Shown here: piece by piece, positions 1-12,268 of the stretch | Position numbering within the stretch: position 1 is the stretch's first letter | Layout of the letters: every line of letters begins with the position of its first letter | Origin: Welwitschia mirabilis | Lineage: Eukaryota; Gnetophyta; Gnetopsida; Welwitschiales | Length of the DNA stretch: 64,000 bases | Assembly: GCA_051453625.1 (NCBI GenBank) | Contig: JBOZIK010000001.1 | Span: 139,290,278-139,354,277 of the forward strand | Direction: 5' to 3' | Program-made: the position numbers and the translations under genes | Notes under the pieces: generated by a model | Told to the model about the DNA's origin: nothing | Seen by the model: only the letters and a program-made list of their open reading frames with translations | The model's database searches: none

Positions 1-1110
1 ATGAAAGCCCAACATCAGGTTAGTACATCTCAATAACAATTCAATTAATAAACCTCTTTTACATTGTAGAAGTTAGAACAAGGAATTCATTAACTAAGTT
101 AAATCAACATCCATATTCTTACATCAATTAATCAACATGAGAAGGAAAAACTTCAGGCTATTCATGAGCCTAGTCCTAGTAGTTGTAAGTTGATGGAAAA
201 TACAAAATCAAGGAATTAAAATGTCATGCACTTTAAAAGTGGAAAGAAAATCAATAAAGAATTAGAAGAGAAATAATTCCAAGAATGCTAAGTATAATAA
301 CAAGAGCCTAAAGCTAAGGAAAATGTACATGAGAAACATGAAGATAAGAAAGTTATCACAACTTATAAAGAACTCATATCCTTTTATCAATAACTTAGAA
401 ATAATCACTTAGCTAAAAAATAATAAGAAACATCAGAAATTTTCAATGAAGTAAAAATCAACATCCCTCTTCTAAAAGCTATTAAACAAGTTCCTTCTTA
501 TGCCAAATTTTTAAAATATCTAGGCACTATTAAAATAAGGATGAATGTGAAGAGTAAAGTCATTTTTGCTTAAGAAAATAGTGCTATCATTCAAAATCAA
601 ATCCCTTTAAAACACAAAGATCTAAGATGTCCTATAATATCTATCGCTACTGCTAATACAAAATTCAAACAAGTCTTATTAGATCTTGAAGCTAGTGTCA
701 AAAAATTACCTTATAGTATCTACAAGGAATTTGGTTTAAATGATATTAAAAATATCAAACTTCAATTACAATTAGCTGATACCTCCTTAAGATACTTTTT
801 AAAATAGTTGAATATGTGGTTATCCAAGTTGAAAATTGCTACTTTGCAATGAAATTTATAATCTTAAAGATGGAAAATACTAGAAGCCATACCATTTTTA
901 TTATCTTGAAGAGACATTTTTTGCTACTTCTAATGCTCTTATCAATTGAAGGAATGATATTTTATTATTTCCTTTGAAATCATGGCTAGTAAATTGAATA
1001 TTTTAAATACCATAAAGTAACCTAATGATTTGGAAGGAGTGGAGTTTGTTGAAAGCTTGATCTTGATCCTCCTTTAGATGAACAAAACATTATTTGTTCC
1101 TATGTTCTTT
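1..1110 (+). pseudogene. Ty3/gypsy Gag C-terminus and retropepsin, decayed
   Basis: This is the end of Gag and the aspartic protease of a Tat/Athila-like gypsy polyprotein. Reading frame 1 from about 421 gives the usual linker before the protease (PSYAKFLK at 496-519). It then gives the protease core with LLDLEAS at 679-699, where the active-site signature is normally D-L/T-G-A-S, followed by LPYSIYKEFGL. The catalytic Asp is kept but the Gly is Glu. In-frame stops lie at 571-573 and 805-807. After about 810 the frame is lost, but an 'ATSNALIN' stretch near 927-950 and 'PNDLEGVEFVESL' near 1021-1060 show that the match continues into the post-protease linker. Upstream, 1-420 reads as badly broken Gag, rich in Lys and Glu. 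No RT follows within 900 bases. The protease assignment is strong and the clade less so. Confidence 0.75.
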
Positions 1111-1990
1111 GAATTTTGATTTACATGATAATGATTATTATTATGACATGGAATTATCTCTTAAAAATCCAAAATCTATCTTTGATGATAATCCTTCTAA
1201 TTTATTGATTTCTTCATCTATGTCTTCAATAAAGAAAAACATTTTGCAAGAATTTTTAGTTAAGTAAAAGAAAGGGATAGGATAATTCTCTCATGATTTA
1301 GAATCTTTAAACATTAAGGAGTAATATTCTTATATCATTTTTGATTTTTTTAATTCATGTATGAAGTCGTTTCATGATAACATTCCTATTTATAATTCAT
1401 CACTTGATCAACCATCCTATTCATCTACTCTTGATCCTTTTTCACCTTCATCCATGAGTGTACAATAAACTTGTAAATCTAATTTGATCTTATTAAATAA
1501 TCTTGAATTGGATTCACCTACTCTAGCATTGGAAATCTTAGATCAAACTATGAAAAAACCTCATGTATTCAAGGATGCTATTTTCATAGAAAACCCAAAT
1601 CGTGGCCATATAACTCACCTAAAGTTTAGCCACTTATACTCATCGAAGTTACTTTCATATAATCCGTCATTATCTACACTTCATATAATCCTTCCATTTT
1701 CTTATGCGTTTATGATACTTAATAATCCTAGTTAATGGTCTTTTCTTTAGACTAGAAATAAAGAAATCTTTTACCTTTTCAAATCTTAGTTAAAGGTTAT
1801 ACGTTTTTGCTTTTTCATTAACTTTTCCTTAAACTTTTGAGTTCTTTATTAAGATTTGCACACATTTAGAGATATCGAATTTGGAACCAAAGAAAAAAAG
1901 TGGACTTTTTATTTTATGATGCTTCTTTATCTTAAAGGATTTATGGGGTTAAGATTACTTCCTCTATTAGGTTAATAAGCTAACAACCCT
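1111..1990 (+). pseudogene. Unrecognised coding remnant between protease and polypurine tract
   Basis: Frame 2 is largely readable from about 1147 to 1735, with stops at Gln-like positions, and holds an open stretch of 83 codons at 1484-1735. The predicted peptide is Ser/Leu/Pro-rich and contains FIENPNRGHITHLKFSH, which I do not recognise. It lies where a normal gypsy element would carry RT, RNase H and integrase, but I see none of their motifs. It may be the scrambled end of pol or an extra ORF of a deleted element. The position just before a purine tract suggests it belongs to the same element as the protease at 451-810. Confidence 0.35.
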
Positions 1991-2010
1991 TTGGGATTAG
2001 TGCCGTTTTA

Positions 2011-2043
2011 GGAGGAGGGGAGGGGTCGGATGTGGGTTTGGGG
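2011..2043 (+). promoter_or_regulatory. G-rich polypurine tract before a possible 3' LTR
   Basis: A run of GGAGGAGGGGAGGGG, then TCGGA and TGTGGGTTTGGGG, stands out in very AT-rich DNA. Its purine run and its place after the protease-bearing remnant fit the plus-strand primer (PPT) of an LTR retrotransposon, with the 3' LTR starting at a TG near 2031. The four G-runs could also form a G-quadruplex. Confidence 0.45.
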
Positions 2044-4200
2044 AAACAAATATCAAAAAAAATCTTAAAGCTCTTTAGAATATATTTTTAGGATCTTTTC
2101 AATTAAATTTAATTAATTACATTATGGCTAAGAATACCTACTGGTAATGCAGCTTTAACAAATCACTTGTAATACATTCATCTATGTCGAGGCTATAGAT
2201 GCTTGCTAGTAATGTAGCACTAAATCCTTCTTATACAACATGTTAAATCTAGTGAAAGAATGTATTACAACACTAAATGCTTAATGGAATCAAATTCTTT
2301 GAACTTGGATGTCTGTGAAAGAAGGAGGAAAAGGAATGAAATTAAGGTGGGATTAGAGGAAACTTATGTTGTCTTATTTTAATAATTGAATTTAAGATTC
2401 TTTGATTAGTTTTAATTTTCAAAGGATTTACTAAATTAGAGTTTTCTTTATTTTGGTAATGAGTCCACCCACATTATGTAAATAAGTAAAGATTATTAGC
2501 TTGTATTTTTATCTTAACTCATTTATTCATGGAATGCATAGTAGGATTTTGAATTTAATTCATCAATCTGTCACATTTTTACTTACTTTCATGGTCCATT
2601 TTGAATTTTGGGAAAGGATGAAAAAAATTGTGAAGAAACAAAAATAAATATCTAATAAGTAATAAGAAATGGATGAGAAACTAGAAGGGTTGCCTTTTTA
2701 TTGAAATACCNNNNNNNNNNCTTCCTCTTCTTCATCTACATTTTCTAGTTGTAGCAGCTGCATTATACTAATATCTTGCTTTATTATAATGACTTTGAGT
2801 TTAACCAAAAATTAATATGAAGTTTTATTTTTTTAAAATCTAGATTTTATTGTAAACTATCAGGCAAATTCAAACATCATGATTCTGCTATAAGTTTCTG
2901 ACACATAAGGATTGACACATAACTATTAATAGAGATAAAACTACCGACATTCTTAACTGATTCTAACATCCTATTATTTACAAGTAGTTTTCCATTTTTT
3001 CTAGATAGTCTTTATTACATTTATGGTATTTTTAGAACTTAGGTCTTTATAAAAATTTATATAGACTAATTTAGATTTAACTTTTACATTTCCATTTCAA
3101 AATAATCATATTAAATCCTTATTTTCCATCCTATTTTAGTCATTTTCAACCTTTTATAGACATATCCTTTAAATTTAGAATTTTAAGACATTATGACTAA
3201 AGTTTTTTCCTTTGATTCTTGATTTGCTTTGATTTGTACTTTACCTTTCCTAGTTTAGTCATGTATTACATATTTTCCTCTCTACTTGTTTCCTTTTCCA
3301 ACTCATTCTAGGCCATATTTAGCACATGAATTATTCATTCTTCATTATATTTACACTTAATTTTTCATCTAAAAAAAATTTAAAAACAAAGTTTAGCATT
3401 TATTAGGGGAGTGGCATTTGCACTTAATGTAATTACTTTTCATGCTCTATATTTTACTTAAGTGTACTTTTAGAATACATTAGCCAATTTTTTTCCAAAT
3501 CATCCTTCATCTTCTTATACTTGATTGAATTTATTTGCAATTTTTTACATGTTATCTAATTTTTAGACATAGTATTTTTATTAAGGGACTAGTAAAATAT
3601 TGGTTACGAAGTATGATAGCACCAAAAAATTGACATTTACATTAGGGAACTAAGGCATTGCTAGTAATATTAATTAATCATCTGATAATCTTATGTATTT
3701 CTTTAACTTTAGGCCATGAAAATCCTATTTTACTGCTAATATAACTAAACACTATTATTTTATAGGTTAATCACAATATCAAGAATAACATGGTAGAAGT
3801 TGAGTTGTGTGGAGCATACTTAACAATGCCATCAATCACATGCATAGTGCCACCATTTTCTTAGAGAAAAATAGTATCATATGTATGTTTCTGAGTTCTC
3901 TTAATCCACACAATTCATTTCCATAATTTCTATAATGAGAAGATACATGAGAAATATTATCTAAGAAGAGCCCCTTAATTTGGCTACATGACTAAATAAT
4001 TATTTTATGAACTTTGGGAAATTATTTATATTGATCTCATTAGGCCTTAGAAAACCTAATTCAGGCCTATAAATATCCTTCCTTACTTCAGTTATAAGGG
4101 AGTTACTTCCATTGGGATATTTCAAGGAGATTAAAGACTTAGTCATTATTTCTTTCTAAGCCTTCCATAGGGATGGGCTAGCTACTAGGCTAACATGATG
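2031..4200 (+). repeat. Possible degenerate 3' LTR with TATA-like box
   Basis: There is no gene in this stretch. It begins at the TG after the purine tract. At 4068-4075 it has TATAAATA inside a locally GC-richer block (4040-4200), which looks like an LTR core promoter. No second LTR copy lies in the window, so the LTR identity and its right end are inferred only. A 10-N gap lies at 2711-2720. Confidence 0.3.
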
Positions 4201-4919
4201 CTTTGGGGTTTAGCATAACTACATTTTCTAATTATATTCTTTGCTTATTTTGATAATAAAGTGCTACATATTATTAATGCATTACTTTGATATCAAGTTT
4301 GAATGTTATACTTTTTATACTTAGGATTGGTTAATTCATGTTTTTATTTTAAGATCTAGTTTGGTGATTTTCCTTTACCTGCTAGCTTACATAAATTAAA
4401 CTTTTATTTTAAGGATCTTAAAAGATCCCTACTTTCCATGCTTATTATATTCTTACTATGAAGCCTAGGTGATTTGGTTATATCATCCTCATATCTATGA
4501 TGAATGAGATTATGCCATTGTGCTTGAGCTTAGACTAATGAATACTAATATTTATAGTGAATTATATCATTATAAATGAGTTATAAGGAAAGCTACATGA
4601 TTTCATTACAAGTATTTATGCTTTTATTTCAAGTTGTTATGCTATTTTAGATGTTATACCTCATTCAGTACTCTTTAAATATCATTTTAATATTTATTAC
4701 TTTCTACTTTCATGATCATTTTATTGATATCTTTCATCAACTATCTCTAATGTAGAACAACGTTGAGACTATATTAAAAACAAAAGTCCTAATACTCTTA
4801 GTAAATGTTGGGATTGATCATGTCAAATTTGTACTCCTAGGATGATCTTATAAATTATCATATATTAACCACAGATATAAGTGCAGCCAAATTTCAACAT
4901 GAATAAGTACCTTGCAACT
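4201..4919. other. AT-rich stretch without recognised genes
   Basis: Both strands are stop-dense. It lies directly downstream of the minus-strand copia RT remnant, so it probably contains the rest of that element's RT in unreadable form. I could not align it with confidence. Confidence 0.4.
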
Positions 4920-5115
4920 AGGTGAATTATTATGTTAGTAATCTTATTTTGTTTTTTAAAACTTCATAAATTTCATTTAATGTGTTCTTCAAATCCTCAT
5001 TGATTTTAATGATATTATGATATTTAGGTCTAGGCATGAGTTCTTATACTTTATCTAACATTCATCATTTTTTGCTTCATGAACGGACTTAGGCTCAAGA
5101 GTTAACATAAGGCAT
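4920..5115 (-). pseudogene. Ty1/copia reverse transcriptase, N-terminal fragment
   Basis: On the minus strand, about 5110-4930 reads as the start of a copia RT domain. A broken 'EPKSVHEAKNDEC' segment corresponds to the conserved region that includes the invariant Trp-Ile-x-Ala-Met. It is followed by 'LMPRPKYHNIIKINEDL' and 'NTLNEIYEVLKNKIRLL', which match the conserved Pro-x-x-x-Asn-Ile-Ile and Arg-x-Lys-Ala-Arg-Leu-Val blocks. The Gly-Thr-Lys-Trp core is mutated. The catalytic YxDD region lies beyond the readable part. It follows the integrase remnant at 5308-6060 in the order expected for copia (INT then RT), so both belong to one element. Confidence 0.6.
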
Positions 5116-5307
5116 AGATTAGGATAAAATTAAGATTCTTGTATTTACTTTGTCAAAACATTTTCAATGACTAAATCAATATATAAATCTTTTGAACTAA
5201 AAATGTATTTTAGCTAATGTTGATTGGTGGAGCTAGTTAATTACTTAGGTAAAGTTTTAGGACTAAAGAATGTAGAAGTTAAGGCTTGAGTGTTTAACTT
5301 GAGCTTA

Positions 5308-6060
5308 TTAGAAATCATTTTTATTGTTAACCCTTATATTAATTTTTTCTTTCCATTTTTCATTAATCTTTACATGGTTCCACTCTTCTACTTTACTAGA
5401 GTTAGAATGATATACTCTATAATCCTTTCTTATTTCTAAATATCTTAGAAAGTTTCCTTCAATTCTTAAAATCAAACTTTTTAATGTTTTCTTTGAATAT
5501 AACACTTCCTCTTGAAGATATTTAAGTAGGAAATATTTATCCTCTTTTCTTTTCCATAGTTCACATGAAATATTGATCATACCTAGCCTAGGAAAGGCAT
5601 AGTTAAAAATGTAACACATAAATTTGAAAGATTTAGCTCAAAAGTTTATGGAAAAATCATTTTCTTATAATACGGTTTTAATCATCCATTGATAAACTTT
5701 ATTTTTCCTTTTCACAATCCTATTTTTTAAGGCATTATAAGGGATACAATTGGATGTAAAATCCCTTCTTCTTGATATAATGCTTTAAATTTCTCTTTTT
5801 TAAACTCTCCATCATAATCATTTTCAATTTTATTAATGTTGTAACTAATTTTATTTTTGATTCACTTACAAATAATTTCAAATTTATCAAAAGCATCACT
5901 CAAGTATCTAAGGAAAAGCACCTATGGAAGCTTATGATAATCATCAAAAATTAATAATAGGTATTTTTTATCATCAAGACTTTGAACTAATAGATTTATG
6001 AAAAGAGAATTTATAGGTCATTGCAAAATTACTTGATTCAATTTAGTAAAATGTTTTTTA
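5308..6060 (-). pseudogene. Ty1/copia integrase, decayed
   Basis: The minus strand holds the integrase core and C-terminal part. Read from 6060 downward it gives a broken 'DLMGP' region (the first catalytic Asp is lost beside a stop) and then LDDKKYLLLIFDDYHKLPW. Next comes NDYDGEF, which keeps the second catalytic Asp. The ERKNR block reads VKRKNK, so the catalytic Glu has become Lys. An open stretch of 103 codons (5619-5308) covers the C-terminal part, with ELWKRK and YLEIRKDYRVYHSNSS matching the familiar 'G(Y)-S-x-x-S-K-A-Y-R-V' region. Stops and the changed triad make it non-functional. Confidence 0.8.
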
Positions 6061-6260
6061 GTTTGTTTATCTAATTTATAGGAATAAAAAAACTTTTCCT
6101 TTCAACTTACAAATGTTAGGTAGACATTTGATTAGATTATATTTGATAATGTTTTACAATATTTTTTATTTGACATTTCCTAGTAGTTTATATCATGATC
6201 TAATTTCATTTATGATAATGGAAGAAAATCATTTAATTTTTAATGTTTAGTTGATGTACT
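6061..6260 (-). pseudogene. Copia GAG-pre-integrase zinc region, fragment
   Basis: The minus strand near 6150-6095 reads LSKYNLIKCLPNICKLK, then after a frameshift YKLDKQTKKHF. This fits the GAG-pre-integrase domain (normally L-x-K-G-L-P followed by C-x-A-C and G-K-Q). The Gly before Leu-Pro is Cys here. It runs straight into the integrase core at lower coordinates. Confidence 0.6.
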
Positions 6261-7593
6261 ATAGGTTATTATCACTTGCTAAAAAGAACAAGTCTATCAT
6301 TCTTATTTAAAATAAGATATTAAGATGCACTAAGTAAAACATATATACCTCTATCATATATTGGTCTAGGATTAAGTAGATTGTACTTTAGTTCATTTAT
6401 GAAAATAACATTATGAATGATAGGAAAATACTTACCTATACTAGTTTTATGCCTTTAAATTTTGCCTCATCATTGTTTCCAACTATAATAGCTCTTTTAT
6501 CATAGTTTTGCATTTTTACAAATTGGCTTGTATTACATTTTCCATGTTTTAAGTTACTACTATTAAAATAATAACAAATAAAATTAGTAATAGATAGAGC
6601 AATATGAATGAATAACCTTTTATTAATCTTACTGTTAGTTCATTTTATATTAAAATAAGTACTCTGGTGAATGAATTAAAAAATTTTCATACCACTAAAC
6701 CTTAAAATAAATTACTATATTGACAAGTCAATTTGATGTAACCAGATCTATTCTCAAAATGACAAATAGAATACTTTTTATTTAACTTTTCAAAATCAAT
6801 ATTTGAATATATAGATTGGACATCACTAGATTTGTGACTTTTAATAAGTAGTACTTTATCATTTAAGAGGAAATATGACTTGCTAGAATATGTAGGTATA
6901 AAAATTGAAAAGAGAAAAAATGCATATAATAAATTACCTTTGTTTCTTGGTTTTCTTTATTTAATAAGAATTATATTAAAAGTATTATTTCCTATTTAAA
7001 AAACTTTAAATTAATAATTTAGATGTCATTAATCATATGTAATGGATACTTACACTTTTTACTTTTTTATTTGGAAATATACTAAAGAATGTTTAAAGTA
7101 TTTTTTTATAACATGAGATTTTATATGCTACTTCCTTTCTTATGTGGTCAAGTCGGACTAAGATGGGCTTCTTATCTTCTTAAAATTTCTCAACATCCTT
7201 TTTGATAAGCACATTATCTTTTAAAATATTTTTGATTTCTTTATAGATTTCCTTATAAGCCTTCTCACTAGGATCATCACGTTCATCTTCATCTTTCACT
7301 TACTCATCGTTTTCATAGTTAAGAATCAATCATACTCATTATTATCATATGAAATATTATTAGTTTACTTATCATCTAAAAGGTCTAAGGAGTTTTCAAA
7401 CTTATGCTCACAAGAGTTAAAATATTAAAATCATGTTCTAATGTTGATAAAAAAGGAAAAGTTATTAAAAGTAAATGCCATTAAGAAAAAGAATTTATTG
7501 TTGTGTTCTTCCTCATGATTTAAATTATAGTTACTATCCTAGGAAATAATATTACACTTATTTAGTAGTTATTTTTAAATCCTTGTTCTTCTG
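6261..7593 (-). pseudogene. Copia protease region, largely unreadable
   Basis: This stretch lies between the Gag zinc knuckle and the pre-integrase domain of the same minus-strand element, where the aspartic protease should be. I see no clear D-S/T-G motif. The DNA is over 75% AT by eye and stop-dense. It is assigned by position only. Confidence 0.35.
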
Positions 7594-7790
7594 GTTATTT
7601 GGGCATGAAATGATAGTATGTTCAAATCCTTTGTAAGAATAACACTCAATGCCCTTTAACTTATCTTAGGTCCTTGATAAGGCTTCAACATAGTTTGTCT
7701 TATAAAATCTTTTTTGTTTCTTCTCTTTTTGTTTATAAGTTTTCTCATAGAATTTTTAATAAATGAGAAAACCTTATCATCTAAATCTAA
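7594..7790 (-). pseudogene. Copia Gag C-terminus with zinc knuckle
   Basis: The minus strand from 7653 to 7594 reads IECYSYKGFEHTIISCPN. This is the CCHC nucleocapsid knuckle (C-x2-C-x4-H-x4-C) with the second Cys changed to Tyr by one TGT-to-TAT transition. Just upstream (higher coordinates) is a basic tract, KQKEKKQKRFYKTNY, typical of the RNA-binding end of Gag. A TAA stop lies between them. This marks the start of the minus-strand copia polyprotein whose integrase is at 5308-6060. Confidence 0.7.
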
Positions 7791-8565
7791 ATTAGATTTT
7801 AATGAAGAATACATCATTTTTAGATTTATAATTAGTAATTTTATTTGTATTTAATACCATAACTTTTCATTTATTACCTTTATTTAGATGCCTTAATTCA
7901 AAAGTGAGAATGTCATTTATCTATTTCTCTAACTTGATGTTGTTACAGTTCTTCATGTTTTCAATTGGAAAACCTTATCTTTATTGGATTTAGAACAAAC
8001 CTTAAGATCATTTTTATGATTTAACTCAATGAAATTGGTTGCTCAGTATTCCACAAGATAGTCACGATGTTTAGCAACTTGTAATTAAACTTAATAAAGA
8101 TCTTATCCTCTTGCATCCATATTTGCTTAAATTGTATCATAAGAATTTATGTCTTTATCTTCTTAATTTAATTTATTCCTTCATACATCATCTATAAGTA
8201 GTTCTCAATATCTTTATTATAAGTAAATTTTTTTAACTTCTTATAATATTATAGATTTAATACATATTAGATAGAATTCATAAACTCTTTTTAAGCATGA
8301 CATTGTCCTAATACCCACTTTTACATTTTCTTCTTTCCTTGATAACCAACATCTTAACATCATAAATGGTCTTTAGTTTCTTAGTATTTTTTAATCTTTT
8401 TCCCATGATTATCCAATATTCAAATATTATTACCTTAATGAAAACTTTTATTATTAACTTTTAAAACTTATAGCTTTCAATACTAAAATAATAAGGATGG
8501 TTAATAAGTTTTTCTTCCATACTGAATCACTTGAAATATCCTTAAAAAGAGCATAGATTTCTATA
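7791..8565 (-). pseudogene. Copia Gag body, heavily decayed
   Basis: This is the region between the primer binding site at 8566-8583 and the knuckle. It contains lysine-rich pieces such as NTKKLKTIYDVKML on the minus strand, but I could not assemble a continuous frame. It is called Gag by position. Confidence 0.4.
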
Positions 8566-8583
8566 ACCTAATCTAATACTAAT
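8566..8583 (-). promoter_or_regulatory. Primer binding site, initiator Met-tRNA type (mutated)
   Basis: On the minus strand the bases next to the LTR edge read ATTAGTATTAGATT. The copia consensus is TTGGTATCAGAGC, and the differences are G-to-A and C-to-T changes. It directly follows the LTR end CCTAACA (TGTTAGG on the plus strand at 8584), so it fixes the 5' end of the minus-strand copia element. Confidence 0.65.
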
Positions 8584-9500
8584 TGTTAGGATTGTCTATC
8601 TTAAAGGAAATGATTAAATAGGATAGCTAATAGAAATTTTCTTATTTAAATTAAAATTTTATTAAGTACACATGAAGTTTAACTTATGATATAGAATCAA
8701 TTAAGCATAAACTAAGTAGCAATTTAATGTAATAGTAAAGTGCTTAAGAGATAATAAAAGTAAGCATGTTTTCTTTAGTGATAAGGGTAGTAATCACAAT
8801 AATTCAATAAGACTTTATAGTAGTACTTAATGAATTACAATAGGATTTTATAATAATACTCAACTTCAAAGCATATCAAAATGATAATCACAAATGAAGT
8901 GAAGGAAATAGATAAAAGATATAAGAGAATAGATGATTATATAATGTGCTTTTTATTTACAAATTAAAATTAAGATGATAAAAAATTTGGGAATGTATGA
9001 TAGTGATCTAATTATATAGAACATTATTATTGTAATGTTTTCTATATTTAGATGAAGAATAATAGTCATAAAAACCTCTAATATCTAGAAAAATAGTCAT
9101 AATCTATCTATAATCTTTTTTTTCCATCTAGTTCAAAATTGATTAATTCCTTAATAAAGTCCAATCAATTATATTAGATAGTTAATTCTTGATCATGGAA
9201 GTTCAATCCTACATCTAAAGCTAATAAATCATCATGGGGTGGTTGATCATTAACTATTTATCAGTTACCAATTTTTACTCTTAGAAATCTGATATTTTAA
9301 GTAATACTCAATTGATCTCTTATTGATTTTTCAAAGTTCTTTGATGCATTGTCTTAGGATAAGGTTTAATCCATTGAACATCAAGATTCAAGGAGGATTA
9401 TTACAATAAAATATTCCACTTCTTACTTGACAATAATTAAGATTTAGTTTCTTATCAATAGATAATTAGGAGATGCAAGAAAACTTTGAGGAACTATTAA
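8584..9500 (-). repeat. 5' LTR of the minus-strand copia relic (right edge uncertain)
   Basis: The LTR edge is precise at 8584 (TGTTAGG on plus, next to the primer site). The outer edge cannot be fixed because I found no second LTR copy at lower coordinates. 8810-8880 contains a short imperfect duplication (ACTTTATAGTAGTACTTAATGA compared with ATTTTATAATAATACTCAAC). There is no coding content. Confidence 0.45.
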
Positions 9501-12263
9501 TTAAGTCATCCTTCATAGGAAAGGTTTTTTCCTCTTTTATTCATGAATGAAGATTCAAAATAAGAGAATAATATTACTGTTATTTAAATTTATCTCCCTC
9601 AATATCAATACTATATGGTTTATTTCATAGATATTTTACTAATTTTATAATACTAGCATTTTTTGTTTTGTGAATCCATCTATGACTTAAATTGACTACA
9701 ATGTATTGATATATTATCGTATAAGTAAAATTATCTTAAATAGTGAAAATTCATTCTAATGTTTTTCATCTACTCATAAATACATATATTTTTCTCTAAT
9801 ATCATAAAACTTGGTTATTTATTAAAAACTTTATATAATGACCTTGATGATTTGATGAGTTTACTTTAACATTTTAGTTTTTTTCTTGCAACTTATTATT
9901 TTATGTCTTTGTTATATACATGAATACATTTATTATATGATGCTAAATGGCTATTTTATCTATCTTTCAACATTTTTGGGATGAATTAATTTTATCAAGT
10001 AATCTTTATGTTATTAGGTATTAAACCATTGGACTTTATGGGGTAATCTTTATTTTTGATAAATACTCATGTTTCATGTTTTAGTACTCATGTTTTATGT
10101 TTTTACAAATATTTTGGCCTTATACTTTTACACTAAGATATGTTTTATGTAAATCTCTTATGTATATTATTTATTATATCTTGTCCTTTACAACTTTAAG
10201 AATATCAATACTTTTGGTATGAATGGAAATACATTCTAGAATTACATTTCAATTTGGGATTTTTTATTAAAATCCTTTTCAAAATTTCCTTTTTAGGTCT
10301 TCTTTAATTAACCATTTTTATCTTACTCTTTTGAATTAGTCTCATGATTATTTTATTTTATTAAAATATTTATTTGAAAAATAGATTTAAAATTTTTTTT
10401 TAATTTCATTTAAGATAATTTCATCATTAGCCTATTTTATCTTTTGGAGATAAAGTATGTTTCATGTTTATTTATGTAAGAAATTATTACTTATATTTTC
10501 GTCCTATCCTTTAGATGTAACACTATGTTGGTTTTGGAATTTTGTATTTATTAAATATAAATAACATAACATTAGTAATGATGTTAATTCTCTAGTTTCA
10601 TAGCTTCATTATTATGTGTTTAAATACTTGATTGTTGAACATCCCTAATTTACCAAATATATAATTTTTATTTATAGAAAGTGGTTTATCATTTCATTAT
10701 ATAGGATTATACTACTTCAGATTTCATATGGAAATCATTCTTAACCCTTAATGCTTCATAATATTTAGGTCTATTATAAATAAATAATGTTTTTTTGATA
10801 TTGTTGATCTTTATCATAATGTTTTCAATTTGTTTCTTTAGTTTCATCAATAGGTATTACAAGGAATTGAGGCTATTGTTTTTCATTTTAATGAATATAA
10901 AACATAAAATACTTTAAGAGTTAATATTTTTTAGGACTAGCATCTTCATCTCTATAGGTCTAAAACCTTAGCATTCAGTGAAATCACTATGAAATAAAGT
11001 ATTCTTATTTGTGATGAAACATAAGTATGTTAGTTTATACTGATTTATGATAAACCCTTGATTAGGATTGATGCAGAAAGGTTTTAAGATATTCTTATCA
11101 ATTTATAAGTGTTATATTAAAACATCCTTTTTAAAAAAGTTATAAATTTATAAATTTTTACTCTAGTTTCACGAAGATCATACTCTTTTCACATTTCATC
11201 TTGTTTTCTAATTTTTACTTTGAATCTTTTTTTTGGTTACTTTGTGAAACCAACTTAATCAATTTGTCAAGTAAACTTATCATAACTCTTAATATTCACA
11301 TGAATACTAATCTTACTTTATTTAGATTGATTATTTTATTATATAATACTAACTTCCAAAGGCAAAACTAGGTTTTAGATAAAATCACAATTTTATAAGT
11401 GAAACAACTATTTTTTAATGAAACATCTATCTTGTTTCAGTTATTTTATACTACAACTCTATTGAAATAATTTTTTTAGGCTATGAATTTATTTAATCTT
11501 TTATTTTAACTTATTAATTTCATTTTTAACTTAAAAACCTTTTAAAATCATTTTTAAATACAAGTGTCTTATGTTCTTTTTTATTTTATTCATTATAAAC
11601 CTCAATTATCAATTTTTTTTTAATTTCATATTCCAATATTAAAGTCATTTTTCATCTTATGTATTCATTCTTAAGGTTTAATTTTATGATCATGTTTTAA
11701 ATTTTACATAAAAAATACTTTGTGATAAGTTTTGTTTAACCATTAAATAATCATACTCCTCATCTACAGCTTTATGTAGTAAAATTTAGCTCCTAAACAC
11801 AAGTTAAAACATAGTTAACTTTAAAATTTTGAGTTACAAATTTTAAGAATATTAATTTTCACTTTTATTTTAGACCTAAATTTTGATTCCATGACAGCTA
11901 CAACTTAAATTCTTTAACTTCACTAGTTTTGTAAAACATCATTTTGTAGTTTCATAATAGAAAACTTTAAACCTTTTTTTCTTCTTTATCATGGAATGAA
12001 TTTTGAGATTTCTAGCATTTCTATTTTTTTCCTTTTTTAAATCTTTATGATTTAGGATGTCTCATCCTACTACATTATTTAAAACCTTTATTTTCTTTTA
12101 TGATTTTATATCTTATGTACTTTCATGACAAACCACTAATTTATAATGAAACACTATTTTAGAAAACCCAAATATTTATTTTCATGAAGTAGTGAGTATT
12201 TGTTTCATGATAAAACATATACTTTAGGAATTTTTAATTTATTTATTTTATCATCATCATTAT
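9501..12263. other. Very AT-rich stretch, no genes recognised
   Basis: All frames are stop-dense. From about 10070 to 12260 the short motif TGTTTCAT and its complement ATGAAACA recur many times (for example near 11022, 11400-11440, 12150, 12200). This resembles the motif-rich LTRs of the non-autonomous copia elements elsewhere in the window, so an old LTR is possible. I cannot define its ends. Confidence 0.35.
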
Positions 12264-12268
12264 TAAAT

